From: Bradyrhizobium sp. CB1650
Lineage (GTDB): Bacteria; Pseudomonadota; Alphaproteobacteria; Rhizobiales; Xanthobacteraceae
Length of the DNA stretch: 64,000 bases
Assembly (NCBI RefSeq): GCF_029761915.1
Contig: NZ_CP121695.1
Location: 2,509,501 to 2,573,500 of the forward strand
Reading direction: 5' to 3'
The notes beneath the pieces were generated by a model that was not told where the DNA came from, did not search any database, and was given only the letters and a program-made list of their open reading frames with translations. This document shows, piece by piece, positions 9,177-17,727 of the stretch. Both the position numbers and the translations under genes were made by a program. Position 1 is the first letter of the stretch. Every line of letters starts with the position of its first letter.

Positions 9177-9881
9177 ATGACATCGTTGGCCATTCATCGC
9201 GTCGCGACGCTTGATCTTGCCGTGCGCCCGATCGCGTGGCCGTTCGCGGAAGAACGGCGTGCCGAGATATCGGCGCATTTCGCCGAGAAGCAACGCGAGC
9301 GGCCGCAGATATGGAACGGCCGCGTTCTGCTCGGGCGCGATCCCATATTCTCGGGCGGCCATTTCGCCGCAACCTATTTCGAGACCGATTTTGCCAGCTT
9401 CCTCGCCTGGCGCGACTGGGGCTTTCCCGACGCAGGCGTGTTCAACGGCTTCGGCATGGGCGCGCTGCGCGCCTCCGATGGCGCCTTCGTGATGGGCGAG
9501 ATGGGGCAGCATACGGCCAATGCGGGCCGCATCTATTTCCCTTCGGGCACGCCCGACCTCGACGATGTCAGGGACGGCGCGCTCGACATCCCCGGCAGCG
9601 TCGTCCGCGAGATCGAGGAGGAGACTGGCCTGACCGTCGCCGACTACGTCGCGGAGGCGGATTGGCACTGCGTGGTCACCGGCCGCTCGATCGCGCTGAT
9701 GCGAATCCTCGACCTGGACATGCCGGGCGAGGCAGTCCGCGCCCGGATCGAAGCCAATCTCGCGGATCAGACCGAGCCCGAGCTTTCGGCCATCCATCTC
9801 GTACGCGGAATGAGCGATCTCACGCCGACCATGCCGCGTTTTGTCACGGCCTTTATCGAGCAGCAGTTCGCCGCGCGCTGA
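9177..9881 (+). CDS. Nudix hydrolase
   Basis: 234 aa. The Nudix box core REIEEETGL is at about 144-152, preceded by GTPDLDDVRDGALDIPG. The upstream glycine/glutamate half of the box is less canonical. Nudix enzymes cleave nucleoside diphosphates linked to another group; the substrate cannot be read here. The long N-terminal part (about 120 residues) before the box is characteristic of a larger Nudix subfamily. It follows the binding-protein gene by 30 nt and could be cotranscribed with it. Confidence 0.82.
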   Translation: MTSLAIHRVATLDLAVRPIAWPFAEERRAEISAHFAEKQRERPQIWNGRVLLGRDPIFSGGHFAATYFETDFASFLAWRDWGFPDAGVFNGFGMGALRASDGAFVMGEMGQHTANAGRIYFPSGTPDLDDVRDGALDIPGSVVREIEEETGLTVADYVAEADWHCVVTGRSIALMRILDLDMPGEAVRARIEANLADQTEPELSAIHLVRGMSDLTPTMPRFVTAFIEQQFAAR

Positions 9882-9975
9882 TGCGCAAGGCTTGACATCG
9901 CTTCGCCCAGCCCATGTGATGGGCGAAAAAGCAAAACAAGAAGACTGCAATGCACAATCGTCCAGGGAGGTTTAG

Positions 9976-11286
9976 ATGCGCCTGCGCATGGCTGCCCGCT
10001 TGGTACGTGGGCTGTTCGTAGCGATTGCGGCTACGGGCTTGGCGGTGTCCGCCCAGGCTCAAGAGAAAAAGATCAAGATCGGCGTGATTTTCGACCTGAC
10101 GGGGCCGCTCGCGGGCGGCGGGTCGGAGCTCGAATATATCGGCGTCAAGATCATCCTCGACCAGTTCAGCAAGACCGGCGTCGAGGGCTACAAGGTCGAG
10201 GCGGTCTACGCCGACGCGCAGAGCAAGCCTGACATCGCCATCAACGAATCCGTCCGCCTGCTCGAGCAGGAGAAGGTCGACATGGTGCTCGGCTTCTTCT
10301 CCTCGGCGCAATGCGTGCCGGTGGCCGCCCGCGTCGAGCAGCTCAAGAAGTTCATGTGGATGACGACCTGCATCTCGTCCGCCGTCTTCAACGACAAGAA
10401 CTACAAATACGTGTTCCGCCCGCAGGCGAGCGGCGACCAGTTCGGCATGATGACGATGGACTTCATCGCGCAGAACGCGAAGGAGAAGTTCGGCAAGGAG
10501 CCGAAAGACCTGCGCGTCGCGATCATCCACGAGGATGGCGCCTACGGCGTCGACGTCTCCAAGGGCAACGAGGCAGGCGCCAAGAAGGCCGGCTTCAACG
10601 TGGTGCTGAAGGAAGGCTATTCGGCGACCGCGCCGGACCTGTCGGCGCTGGTGACCAAGCTGAAGCGCGCCAGGCCCGACGTGATCTTCCACACCGGCTA
10701 CAATCCCGACATCACGCTCTTGCTGCGCCAGGCCCGCGAGCAGGGGTTGAAGTTCGGCGCCCTGATGGGGCATGGCGCCGGCTACGGGGTCTATGAGAAG
10801 CTGAAGGAGGGGCTCGGTGCGGACGCCACCTACATCTTCAACACCGATCCGATCTCGATCTGGCTCGCCAACCAGAAGACGATGGACCCGAAACTCGCGC
10901 CCGTCATCAAGATGGTCGGCGAGGAGTTCGACAAGATCAAGCCCGGCGTCGCCATCCGCTCGGCTCATGTCGGCATCGGCGCCTCCAACGCCTACGTCTT
11001 CATGAATGACGTGCTGCCGCGCGCGATCAAGAAGTATGGCGGCGTCGATCCCGACGCGCTGCGCAAGGCGGCGCTCGACACCGATATCCCGGAGGGCGGC
11101 ACGATGCTCGGCTTCGGCGTCAAGTTCTACGGCGAGGGTACGCCGATGGCGGGTCAGAACGAGCGTTCGTTCCCCGTCGTCATCCAGTATCTCGACGACA
11201 AGTCCTATGTGGTGTGGCCCAAGAGCCAGGCGCAGCGCGAGGCCGTGCTGCCGCTGCCCAAGGGTACCACCTACAGCAACCAGTAG
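9976..11286 (+). CDS. Branched-chain amino acid-type ABC transporter substrate-binding protein
   Basis: 436 aa periplasmic binding protein (LivJ/Peripla_BP_6 family). A signal peptide ends at SAQAQ (about residue 29). The mature part starts KIKIGVIFDLTGPLAGGG, followed by LLEQEKVDMVLGFFSSAQ and IIHEDGAYG typical of the family. GGGAGG at 9965-9970 supports the start. It is clearly similar to the protein at 50659-51969 (shared EGYSA.APDLS.LVTK.KRA and GYNPDIT). It opens the long operon that continues to at least 16617. The ligand may be an amino acid or an aromatic/organic acid. Confidence 0.9.
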   Translation: MRLRMAARLVRGLFVAIAATGLAVSAQAQEKKIKIGVIFDLTGPLAGGGSELEYIGVKIILDQFSKTGVEGYKVEAVYADAQSKPDIAINESVRLLEQEKVDMVLGFFSSAQCVPVAARVEQLKKFMWMTTCISSAVFNDKNYKYVFRPQASGDQFGMMTMDFIAQNAKEKFGKEPKDLRVAIIHEDGAYGVDVSKGNEAGAKKAGFNVVLKEGYSATAPDLSALVTKLKRARPDVIFHTGYNPDITLLLRQAREQGLKFGALMGHGAGYGVYEKLKEGLGADATYIFNTDPISIWLANQKTMDPKLAPVIKMVGEEFDKIKPGVAIRSAHVGIGASNAYVFMNDVLPRAIKKYGGVDPDALRKAALDTDIPEGGTMLGFGVKFYGEGTPMAGQNERSFPVVIQYLDDKSYVVWPKSQAQREAVLPLPKGTTYSNQ

Positions 11287-11302
11287 CGGCGGAGAGCGGG
11301 CG

Positions 11303-12070
11303 GTGCTGGAGGTCAGCGGGCTGGTGAAGCGATTTGGCGGCTTCAAGGCCGTCAACAACGTGTCGTTCAGCGTCGATCAGGGCGAGATCCTCGGCCTGAT
11401 CGGCCCCAACGGCTCGGGCAAGAGCACGATCTTCAACATGCTCTCCGGCACGCTCGCCCCGACCTCCGGATCCATCGTGTTCGCCGGGCACGAGATCGCG
11501 GGCCTCGCCCCGCACCGGATCATCAACCGCGGCATCGGCCGCACCTTCCAGATCCCGCGGCCGTTTCGCCGCCTGACCATCTTCGAGAATGTCGCGCTCG
11601 CCGGCTTCTACGGCCAGGGCCGCCACAGCCGCGCCAAGGCCGAGGAGGCGGCTGAACGCGCGCTCGCGATGGTCGGCCTGCCGACCGATCGGCATGCGGC
11701 CGTCGATGGCCTCGGGGCGGCCGGCCTGAAGAAGCTCGAACTTGCAAAGGCGCTCGCGACCGCGCCGAAACTGTTGCTCGCCGACGAGAGCCTCGGCGGC
11801 CTCGACGAGGCCGAGATGGGCCAGGCGGCCGAGATGTTGCGAAAAATCCGCGACGAACTCGGCATCACCATCATCTGGGTCGAGCACATCATGGGCGTCC
11901 TGATGCGCGTGGTCGACCGCGTGATGGTGCTCGATCACGGCGAGAAGATCTCGGAGGGCCTGCCGAGCGCGGTTGCGAGCGATCCGCGCGTGATCGAGGT
12001 CTATCTCGGCACGGATGCCGAGACCACGCAGGCCGCGGCGGCCGAAGCGCGCCGCCGGGCCGGAGTGTAG
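11303..12070 (+). CDS. Liv-type ABC transporter ATP-binding protein (LivG-like)
   Basis: 255 aa. The start is GTG (GTGCTGGAGGTC) with GGAGAG about 7 nt upstream. Walker A is GPNGSGKST. The usual LSGGQ signature is replaced by LGAAGLKKLELAKAL, and Walker B is degenerate (LLLADESLGGLD, Ser where Pro is normal). The extra segment after Q-loop RTFQIPRPFRRLTI is typical of LivG. The altered signature suggests an asymmetric ATPase dimer with the LivF-like partner encoded 4 nt downstream. Confidence 0.88.
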   Translation: MLEVSGLVKRFGGFKAVNNVSFSVDQGEILGLIGPNGSGKSTIFNMLSGTLAPTSGSIVFAGHEIAGLAPHRIINRGIGRTFQIPRPFRRLTIFENVALAGFYGQGRHSRAKAEEAAERALAMVGLPTDRHAAVDGLGAAGLKKLELAKALATAPKLLLADESLGGLDEAEMGQAAEMLRKIRDELGITIIWVEHIMGVLMRVVDRVMVLDHGEKISEGLPSAVASDPRVIEVYLGTDAETTQAAAAEARRRAGV

Positions 12071-12074
12071 TGCC

Positions 12075-12779
12075 ATGCTGGAGCTTCGTTCCGTCGACGC
12101 CGGCTATGGCAGCTTCCAGGCGCTGTTCGACGTCAATCTCGATGTGAGGGCCGGCGAGGCGGTCGGCGTCATCGGACCGAACGGCGCCGGCAAGACCACG
12201 CTGATGCGCGTGATCTCGGGCCTGATTCGCCCTTCGTGCGGATCGATCCGGATGGAGGGCGTTGATGTGCTGACGACGCCGGCACACCGCATCGTCGGCC
12301 TCGGGATTGCACACGTGCCGGAAAACCGGCGGCTGTTTCCGCAGCTTTCGGTCGACGATAATCTGAAGATGGGCGCTTTCATGAAGGAGGCGCGCGGCAC
12401 ATATGCCGAGCGGCTCGATTTCGTCTTCGAGCTGTTTCCGCGCCTGAAGGAGCGCCGCCACCAGATGGCCGGCACCATGTCCGGCGGCGAGCAGCAGATG
12501 TGCGCGATCGGTCGCGCGCTGATGTCGAACCCGAAGCTGCTGCTGCTGGATGAGCCCTCCGCAGGTCTTGCACCGGTCGTGGTGCAGCAGGTGTTCGAGC
12601 TCGTGAAGCGGATTCGGGCGAGCGGGCTGACCGTCTTGATCGTCGAGCAGAACGTGCAGCAGGTGCTGCACGTGGTCGACCGCGCCTACCTGATCGAGGC
12701 GGGTACGATCCGCAGCTCGGGTACCTCGGCCGAGATGCTGGAGAGCGACACGGTCAAGGAAGCGTATCTCGGGGTGTGA
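12075..12779 (+). CDS. Liv-type ABC transporter ATP-binding protein (LivF-like)
   Basis: 234 aa. Walker [10 protein letters not shown], canonical signature MSGGEQQMCAIGRAL and Walker B LLLLDEPSAGLAP, then an H-loop-like VEQNVQQ characteristic of LivF. It would be the fully canonical half of the ATPase pair with the LivG-like protein. The ATG at 12075 follows the previous stop by 4 nt, and the LivH gene starts 16 nt after its own stop. Confidence 0.9.
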   Translation: MLELRSVDAGYGSFQALFDVNLDVRAGEAVGVIGPNGAGKTTLMRVISGLIRPSCGSIRMEGVDVLTTPAHRIVGLGIAHVPENRRLFPQLSVDDNLKMGAFMKEARGTYAERLDFVFELFPRLKERRHQMAGTMSGGEQQMCAIGRALMSNPKLLLLDEPSAGLAPVVVQQVFELVKRIRASGLTVLIVEQNVQQVLHVVDRAYLIEAGTIRSSGTSAEMLESDTVKEAYLGV

Positions 12780-12795
12780 GGAGCGGGCGCGGCGC

Positions 12796-13677
12796 ATGCA
12801 GGCATTTCTTGATATCTTCGACATCTATTTGCTGGAGGCCGTGATCAACGGCATCCTGCTCGGCGGCGTGCTGGCGCTGCTCGCGCTCGGGCTGAACCTG
12901 ATCTTCGGCGTCATCGACGTGACCTGGATCTGCTACGCCGAACTCGTGATGATCGGCATGTACGCGATGTATTTCATGGTGCAGTATTATGGCGTCAGCT
13001 ATTTCGTCGCCGCACCGTTCACCATCCTGCTGGTCGCGCTGCTCGGCGCCTTGCTGCATTATCTCGTGATCGCGCCGCTGCTCACGTCGCCGCCGATCAA
13101 CCAGTTGCTGGCGACCGGTGGGGTGCTGTTCGTGCTCCAGAGCTTTGCCACCGTCGCCTTCGGCATCGACTTCCGCAATCTCGGAATCCGCCTGCCGGTG
13201 CTGGCCTTCGGCGACATGAATTTCAGCTACGCGCGGCTACTCTCGTTCCTTGCCGCGCTGGTCGGCATGGTGGCGGTCTATCTGTTCATGACCCGCACCT
13301 TCACCGGCACCGCGATCCGCGCCATCTCGCAGGACCGGCAGATCATGGCGCTGATGGGCGTCGATGCGAAGAGAATCTATCTCATCACCTCGGCGCTGGG
13401 CGGCGCGCTGGCCGGGCTTGCGGCCTGTCTTTTGGTGCTGCAATACGACGTGCACCCCTTCGTCGGCCTGTCGTTCGGGCCGATCACCTTCCTGATCTGC
13501 GTGCTCGGCGGGCTCGGCAATTTCATCGGCGGCTTCATCGCCTCCTTCGTCTTCGCCGAGATCATCTCGCTCGGCGGCCTATTCTCCGATCTCGAATGGG
13601 GCTATGTGCTCGCCTTCGCCTTCTTCATCGTCATGATGTTCATCCGGCCCGCGGGCCTGCTCGCGAGGCGCCGATGA
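12796..13677 (+). CDS. Liv-type ABC transporter permease (LivH-like)
   Basis: 293 aa with about eight membrane helices. The N-terminal helix contains the family pattern GILLGGVLALLALGLNLIFGVIDVTW. The cytoplasmic coupling loop is in TGTAIRAISQDRQIMALMGVDAKRIYLITSALGGALAGLA. It pairs with the LivM-like protein, whose start overlaps this stop by 4 nt (ATGA). Confidence 0.92.
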   Translation: MQAFLDIFDIYLLEAVINGILLGGVLALLALGLNLIFGVIDVTWICYAELVMIGMYAMYFMVQYYGVSYFVAAPFTILLVALLGALLHYLVIAPLLTSPPINQLLATGGVLFVLQSFATVAFGIDFRNLGIRLPVLAFGDMNFSYARLLSFLAALVGMVAVYLFMTRTFTGTAIRAISQDRQIMALMGVDAKRIYLITSALGGALAGLAACLLVLQYDVHPFVGLSFGPITFLICVLGGLGNFIGGFIASFVFAEIISLGGLFSDLEWGYVLAFAFFIVMMFIRPAGLLARRR

Positions 13678-14657
13678 CGCGGCAGGGCCGGCTTACGGCT
13701 TGGACGGTGGGATTGGCGGCGCTGATCGCGTTACCTTTCGTCTATCGCGATCCCTACCATCTGCACATCCTCGTGCTGATCCTGATCTGGTCGTTCGCCT
13801 ACACCTCCTGGTCGATGATGGGGCGGTTCGGCCTCGTCTCGCTCGGCCACGGCGGCTTCATGGGGATCGGCGCCTACGTCACCGCGCTGCTCTGGAATCA
13901 TCTCGGCTTGTCGCCCTGGATCGGCATTCCCATCAGCATGGTCGCAGCCGGCGCGCTGGCGCTTGTCGTCGGCTACCCCTGTTTCCGCTTCCGCATCACC
14001 GGGCACTATTTCGTGCTGGTGACGCTGGCGCTCTCCGGCATCGTGCTCCAGGTCATCACGGCGACGCGTGACTATACCGGCGGTTCGCTTGGCTACACGC
14101 CGAACCGCGCCTCGTCCAACAAGCTGCTGGCGCTGCAATTCGACGACAAGACGACCTGGTACCTGATCGCGCTCGCGGTCTGGCTCGCGGGCATCGTGGT
14201 CTGGCACTTGGTCGACCGCAGCATGAGCCGCTACGCGCTGGAGGCGATCTCGGAAGACGAGGACGCCGCGGCCGCCGCCGGCGTCGACGTCACCGCGGAG
14301 AAGCTGAAGATCACGCTGATCAGCGCGCTGATGACCGCGCTCGCCGGTGCGATCTACTGCCAGTACCAAATGTTCATCACGCCCGACACGGTCAGCGGCA
14401 TCGCAGTGTCGCTGCAGATGGTGTTCGCGGCCATCGTCGGCGGCCTCTTCGTCTCGCTCGGCCCGACCGTCGGCGCCATCATCACCATCCTGCTTGCGGA
14501 GACCTTGCGCATCGGCTTCGGCACCAAGGCGGTCGGCTGGGACAACCTCGTCTACGGCGTGCTGCTGGTCCTCTTCATCATATTCCTTCCCAAGGGTATC
14601 CTTGGTAGCGTGCTCGACCGATTGAAGCCGCAACGCAAGGTATCCCCGAGCTCATGA
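13674..14657 (+). CDS. Liv-type ABC transporter permease (LivM-like)
   Basis: 327 aa with about nine to ten helices. Family patterns are MGRFGLVSLGHGGFMGIGAYVTALLW near the N-terminus and the coupling region RYALEAISEDEDAAAAAGVDVTAEKLKI. The ATG at 13674 overlaps the LivH stop. Its own stop overlaps the start of the polyphosphate kinase gene by 4 nt, so the kinase and patatin genes are translationally tied to the transporter. Confidence 0.92.
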   Translation: MTRQGRLTAWTVGLAALIALPFVYRDPYHLHILVLILIWSFAYTSWSMMGRFGLVSLGHGGFMGIGAYVTALLWNHLGLSPWIGIPISMVAAGALALVVGYPCFRFRITGHYFVLVTLALSGIVLQVITATRDYTGGSLGYTPNRASSNKLLALQFDDKTTWYLIALAVWLAGIVVWHLVDRSMSRYALEAISEDEDAAAAAGVDVTAEKLKITLISALMTALAGAIYCQYQMFITPDTVSGIAVSLQMVFAAIVGGLFVSLGPTVGAIITILLAETLRIGFGTKAVGWDNLVYGVLLVLFIIFLPKGILGSVLDRLKPQRKVSPSS

Positions 14658-15583
14658 GCAAGAAGCCGTCAAAGTCGCTCGCCGAACAACTCGACCGGTA
14701 CATCACGCCCTTCCGCCATGACGGGTCCGGCAAGTTTCGCCTCAAGGCATACAGGACCAACGAGAAGGGCGGCCTGGACAAGGAGCAGGGGCAGGAAATC
14801 CTCGAGGCCAACAAGAAGCTGCTCATCGAATTCCAGGAGAAACTCTATGCCCAGGACCGCTGGTCGATCTTGATCGTGCTCCAGGGTATGGACGCAGGCG
14901 GCAAGGACTCCGCCATCAAGGCGATCTTCGAGGGCATCAACCCACAGGGCTGCGAGGTTCATCCCTTCAAGCAGCCGAGCAGCAAGGAACTCGATCACGA
15001 TTTCCTCTGGCGTCACGTGCTCGCGCTGCCGGAGCGTGGCCACATCGGCATCTTCAACCGCTCCCACTACGAGGAATGCCTGGTGACGCGCGTGCATCCG
15101 GAGATCCTCGCCAAGGAGAAGCTGCCGCCAAAGCTTGTCACCAAGAACATCTGGAAGGAGCGGTTCGAGGATATCTCCGCCTTCGAGCGTTACCTGACGC
15201 GCAACGGCACCGTGGTGCTGAAGTTCTTCCTCAATCTCTCCAAGGAGGAGCAGCGCCAGCGCTTCCTCGACCGGCTGGAGGATCCGGCCAAGCAGTGGAA
15301 GTTCTCCCTGGGCGATATCAAGGAGCGCGCGCTGTGGCCGCGATATCAGGCGGTGTACCAGGATATCGTCCGGCACACCGCTACGCCTCATGCGCCCTGG
15401 TATGTCGTTCCGGCCGACCACAAATGGTTCGCGAGGGTCGTGATCGGCTCGGTGATCGTCGCGGCGCTCGAAAAGCTCGACCTGCGATTTCCGCGCGCCG
15501 ACAAGGCCTCGCTGCAGGAGTTCGGGGCGGTGCGGGAAGCGCTGGAGAACGAAGGGAAGGGAGGCAGGAAGCGCGCAAAGTGA
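14654..15583 (+). CDS. Polyphosphate kinase 2 family protein
   Basis: 309 aa. PPK2 enzymes move phosphate between polyphosphate and nucleotides. The Walker A-like loop is LQGMDAGGKDSAIK at about 77-90. The second motif IFNRSHYEECLVTRVHPE and the lid region (LEDPAKQWKFSLGDIKERALW) fit the short single-domain PPK2 group. RSHYE rather than RSWYN points to the class that mostly phosphorylates AMP/ADP, but this is inference. The start overlaps the LivM stop (ATGA) and the stop overlaps the GTG of the patatin gene (GTGA). Confidence 0.9.
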   Translation: MSKKPSKSLAEQLDRYITPFRHDGSGKFRLKAYRTNEKGGLDKEQGQEILEANKKLLIEFQEKLYAQDRWSILIVLQGMDAGGKDSAIKAIFEGINPQGCEVHPFKQPSSKELDHDFLWRHVLALPERGHIGIFNRSHYEECLVTRVHPEILAKEKLPPKLVTKNIWKERFEDISAFERYLTRNGTVVLKFFLNLSKEEQRQRFLDRLEDPAKQWKFSLGDIKERALWPRYQAVYQDIVRHTATPHAPWYVVPADHKWFARVVIGSVIVAALEKLDLRFPRADKASLQEFGAVREALENEGKGGRKRAK

Positions 15584-16617
15584 CCGCCTGTGGGACCGGC
15601 AACCAGAAGAATGTCAACTTCGCGCTCCAGGGCGGCGGCGCGCATGGTGCCTTCGTCTGGGGCGTGCTGGACCAAGTGCTCGAGGACGGCAGGCTCGCAA
15701 TCGAGGCGATCAGCGCCACCAGCGCCGGCGCGATGAACGCGGTAGCGCTCGCCTCGGGCATGGCCATCGGCGGGGCTGAGGCGGCCCGGCATAACCTGCA
15801 TGCGTTCTGGTACGAGGTCTCGCGGATGGATCAGGTCTATGATCTGTTTTCGCCGCTCAACCAGTGGATCCAGGCCTTCAGGCTGCCGCCGGAATATCAT
15901 CCGGTCCATGCCTTCATCCACACCTTAACCCACACGCTGCCGCCGAACCTGCTCAACCCCCTCCAGTTCAATCCGCTCCGCTCCGTGCTGCAGCGCGTGG
16001 TCGATTTCGATCGGCTCAATTCGTCGCCGGAAGCTCCGCAGCTCTTTCTCAACGCCACCAATGTCCGCACCGGCAAGATCAAGGTGTTCCAGACGCCGTT
16101 GCTCAGCGCCGAAGCCGTGTTGGCTTCGGCCTGTCTACCGCCGTACTTCCAGGCGGTCGAGATCGACGGCGAGCACTATTGGGACGGCGGCTATCTCGGC
16201 AATCCGGCGATTTTTCCGCTGATCTATCGCAAGGGCAGCCATGACGTCATCATCGTGCAGGTCACCGCGATCCGGCGCGACGAACTGCCGGCGAGCGCCG
16301 CCGACGTCCTTCATCGCATCAACGAGATCAGCTTCAATTCGTCATTGATGCGCGAGATGCGCGCGATTGCCTTCGCCACAAGGTTGATCGACAATGGCGA
16401 GCTCGACAGCGACAGGCATAGCCGCATGTTCATGCACTGGATCGGCAATGATCAGTTGATGTCGCAGCTCGGAACGGCCACGCAGTTCCATCCCGAATGG
16501 AGCCTGCTGTGTCGCCTGCGCGACGAGGGACGCGAGGCCGCGCGAAGCTGGCTCGCGGGGAACTTTGACCGGATCGGAAATTCCTCTACGGTCGATCTGA
16601 CCGACATGTTTCTCTGA
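15580..16617 (+). CDS. Patatin-like phospholipase
   Basis: 345 aa starting with GTG inside the kinase stop. The oxyanion loop GGGAHG is at 18-23, the nucleophile motif is ATSAG with Ser48, and the Asp dyad partner lies in WDGGYLGN at about 205. The usual G-x-S-x-G has Ala46 in place of the first Gly. These proteins are Ser-Asp acyl hydrolases acting on membrane lipids or storage polymers. No signal peptide is visible, so it is presumably cytoplasmic. Operon position with PPK2 and a Liv transporter could reflect storage-polymer or nutrient-stress metabolism, but that is conjecture. Confidence 0.88.
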   Translation: MTACGTGNQKNVNFALQGGGAHGAFVWGVLDQVLEDGRLAIEAISATSAGAMNAVALASGMAIGGAEAARHNLHAFWYEVSRMDQVYDLFSPLNQWIQAFRLPPEYHPVHAFIHTLTHTLPPNLLNPLQFNPLRSVLQRVVDFDRLNSSPEAPQLFLNATNVRTGKIKVFQTPLLSAEAVLASACLPPYFQAVEIDGEHYWDGGYLGNPAIFPLIYRKGSHDVIIVQVTAIRRDELPASAADVLHRINEISFNSSLMREMRAIAFATRLIDNGELDSDRHSRMFMHWIGNDQLMSQLGTATQFHPEWSLLCRLRDEGREAARSWLAGNFDRIGNSSTVDLTDMFL

Positions 16618-16630
16618 CTTCGAGGTCGTC

Positions 16631-16912
16631 GTGTTCAAACCGGTTGTCGCCATTTCCGCGCTCGCCACGCTCCTGATGGCCGCCCCCGCGCGCACCCAGA
16701 CCTATGCCGGCAACGCGCCGGTCTGCCTGCACGTGTTCGGCGAACTGGAGGGCGAGCGGATGGACTGCATCTTCCCCTCATTCGCTCAGTGTCAGGCGAG
16801 CGCGCTTGGACGCCCGGCGACCTGTCTGGGCAATCCGTATTTCGCGCAAGCCTCTCCCCGCACGAGCGGGGAGAGGTCGAAGCGCTCTCAATACCCGCGG
16901 CCCCACCAGTAG
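16631..16912 (+). CDS. Small exported DUF3551-type protein with repeat-derived tail
   Basis: 93 aa from a GTG start. A signal peptide (about 1-23) is followed by the DUF3551 pattern: VCLHVFGELEGERMDC, FPSFAQCQASALGR, TCLGNPYF. The Cys positions match the family, which is small, secreted, abundant in Bradyrhizobium and of unknown function. The last 20 or so residues (SPRTSGERSKRSQYPRPHQ) are encoded by a palindromic intergenic repeat and by the antisense 3' end of the next gene, so this tail is probably not ancestral. Likely the last gene of the Liv-PPK2-patatin operon. Confidence 0.7.
   Translation: MFKPVVAISALATLLMAAPARTQTYAGNAPVCLHVFGELEGERMDCIFPSFAQCQASALGRPATCLGNPYFAQASPRTSGERSKRSQYPRPHQ
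16852..16876. repeat. Palindromic repeat within the 3' end of the DUF3551 gene
   Basis: CTCTCCCCGCACGAGCGGGGAGAG is a near-perfect hairpin (CTCTCCCCGC / GCGGGGAGAG). It is of the type that normally sits between genes in this genus, but here it lies inside the reading frame. It may double as the transcription end for this operon and the convergent gene. Confidence 0.55.
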
Positions 16913-17727
16913 CAGAACCGCTCCACGTTGGCGGGCAGGCCGCTTTCGTAATTCGCCCATTTCTCGTATTTCGGCAGCTTCACCTCCTTCATCGCGGTGT
17001 CGAAGCATTTGCCGGCATCGGCCGCCTTCTTCACCTCCGCCGAGAGGTCCTCCATGTAGGCAATGTCGTCCTCGACGTCCTTCTTGGTACCGAGCCGGCC
17101 GCCGGCATAGGGGTGCCCCGGGATCATCCGCTCCCAGTCGAGCGAGGCGAGCTTCTTCAGCGAAGCGATGTATTCCAGCGGCGACGCGTTATCCGGGATG
17201 TTGCGGAACTGGACCTGTTCGATCGGCGCAAAATCGACGACGAAGACGAGCTTCTCCTTCGGCAGCCGCATCACCAGCGAATTGTCGGAATGATTTCGGC
17301 CGACATAGTTGAGCTCCAGCGTGGTGCCGCCGAGCGCGATGGTCTTCTTGTTGCCGTCGACCACTTGGTCGGGTATCACCACATCGGCCAGCAGTGCATT
17401 CTGCTTCTTCAGCTCGAGCAGGCGCTCCTTGGTCCGTCGGTGGGCGATGAAGGTTGCGCCGAGGTCCTTGAAGAGTTGGCCGCCGGCGATGTGGTCGTAG
17501 TGGTGGTGGCTGTAGATGACGTATTTGACCGGCTTGTCGGTGACCGACTTGATGGCGTCGATATAGGGCTTTGCCGGACGCAAATACGAGATCGGGTCGG
17601 TCGCGATCACGCCCTGCGGCGTCACCACGAAAATCGACTGATGGCCGCCATAGCGAAAGATGTAGACGTTCGCAGCGGCGGGTCCAAGTCCGGCAACGAG
17701 CGCGGCGAGGCAAATCATTATCTTCAT
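16888..17727 (-). CDS. Exported metallo-beta-lactamase-fold hydrolase
   Basis: 279 aa from the ATG at 17727, chosen because AGAAGG precedes it and it opens a signal peptide (KIMICLAALVAGLGPAAAN); an upstream in-frame ATG at 17784 would bury that signal. The zinc motif HHHYDH (in YSHHHYDHIAGG), a later Asp in FVVDFAPIEQ and His in IPGHPYAGG give a two-metal site. The fold serves many hydrolases, and periplasmic members of this subgroup are of uncertain substrate. The 3' ends of this gene and the DUF3551 gene overlap by 25 nt in opposite directions. Confidence 0.82.
   Translation of the reverse strand: MKIMICLAALVAGLGPAAANVYIFRYGGHQSIFVVTPQGVIATDPISYLRPAKPYIDAIKSVTDKPVKYVIYSHHHYDHIAGGQLFKDLGATFIAHRRTKERLLELKKQNALLADVVIPDQVVDGNKKTIALGGTTLELNYVGRNHSDNSLVMRLPKEKLVFVVDFAPIEQVQFRNIPDNASPLEYIASLKKLASLDWERMIPGHPYAGGRLGTKKDVEDDIAYMEDLSAEVKKAADAGKCFDTAMKEVKLPKYEKWANYESGLPANVERFCYWWGRGY

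Noticed and set aside
9902..9927. TTCGCCCA...TGGGCGAA hairpin followed by AAAAA before the binding-protein gene
   Set aside because: The A-run is on the wrong side for a plus-strand terminator, and no gene on the minus strand would use it.
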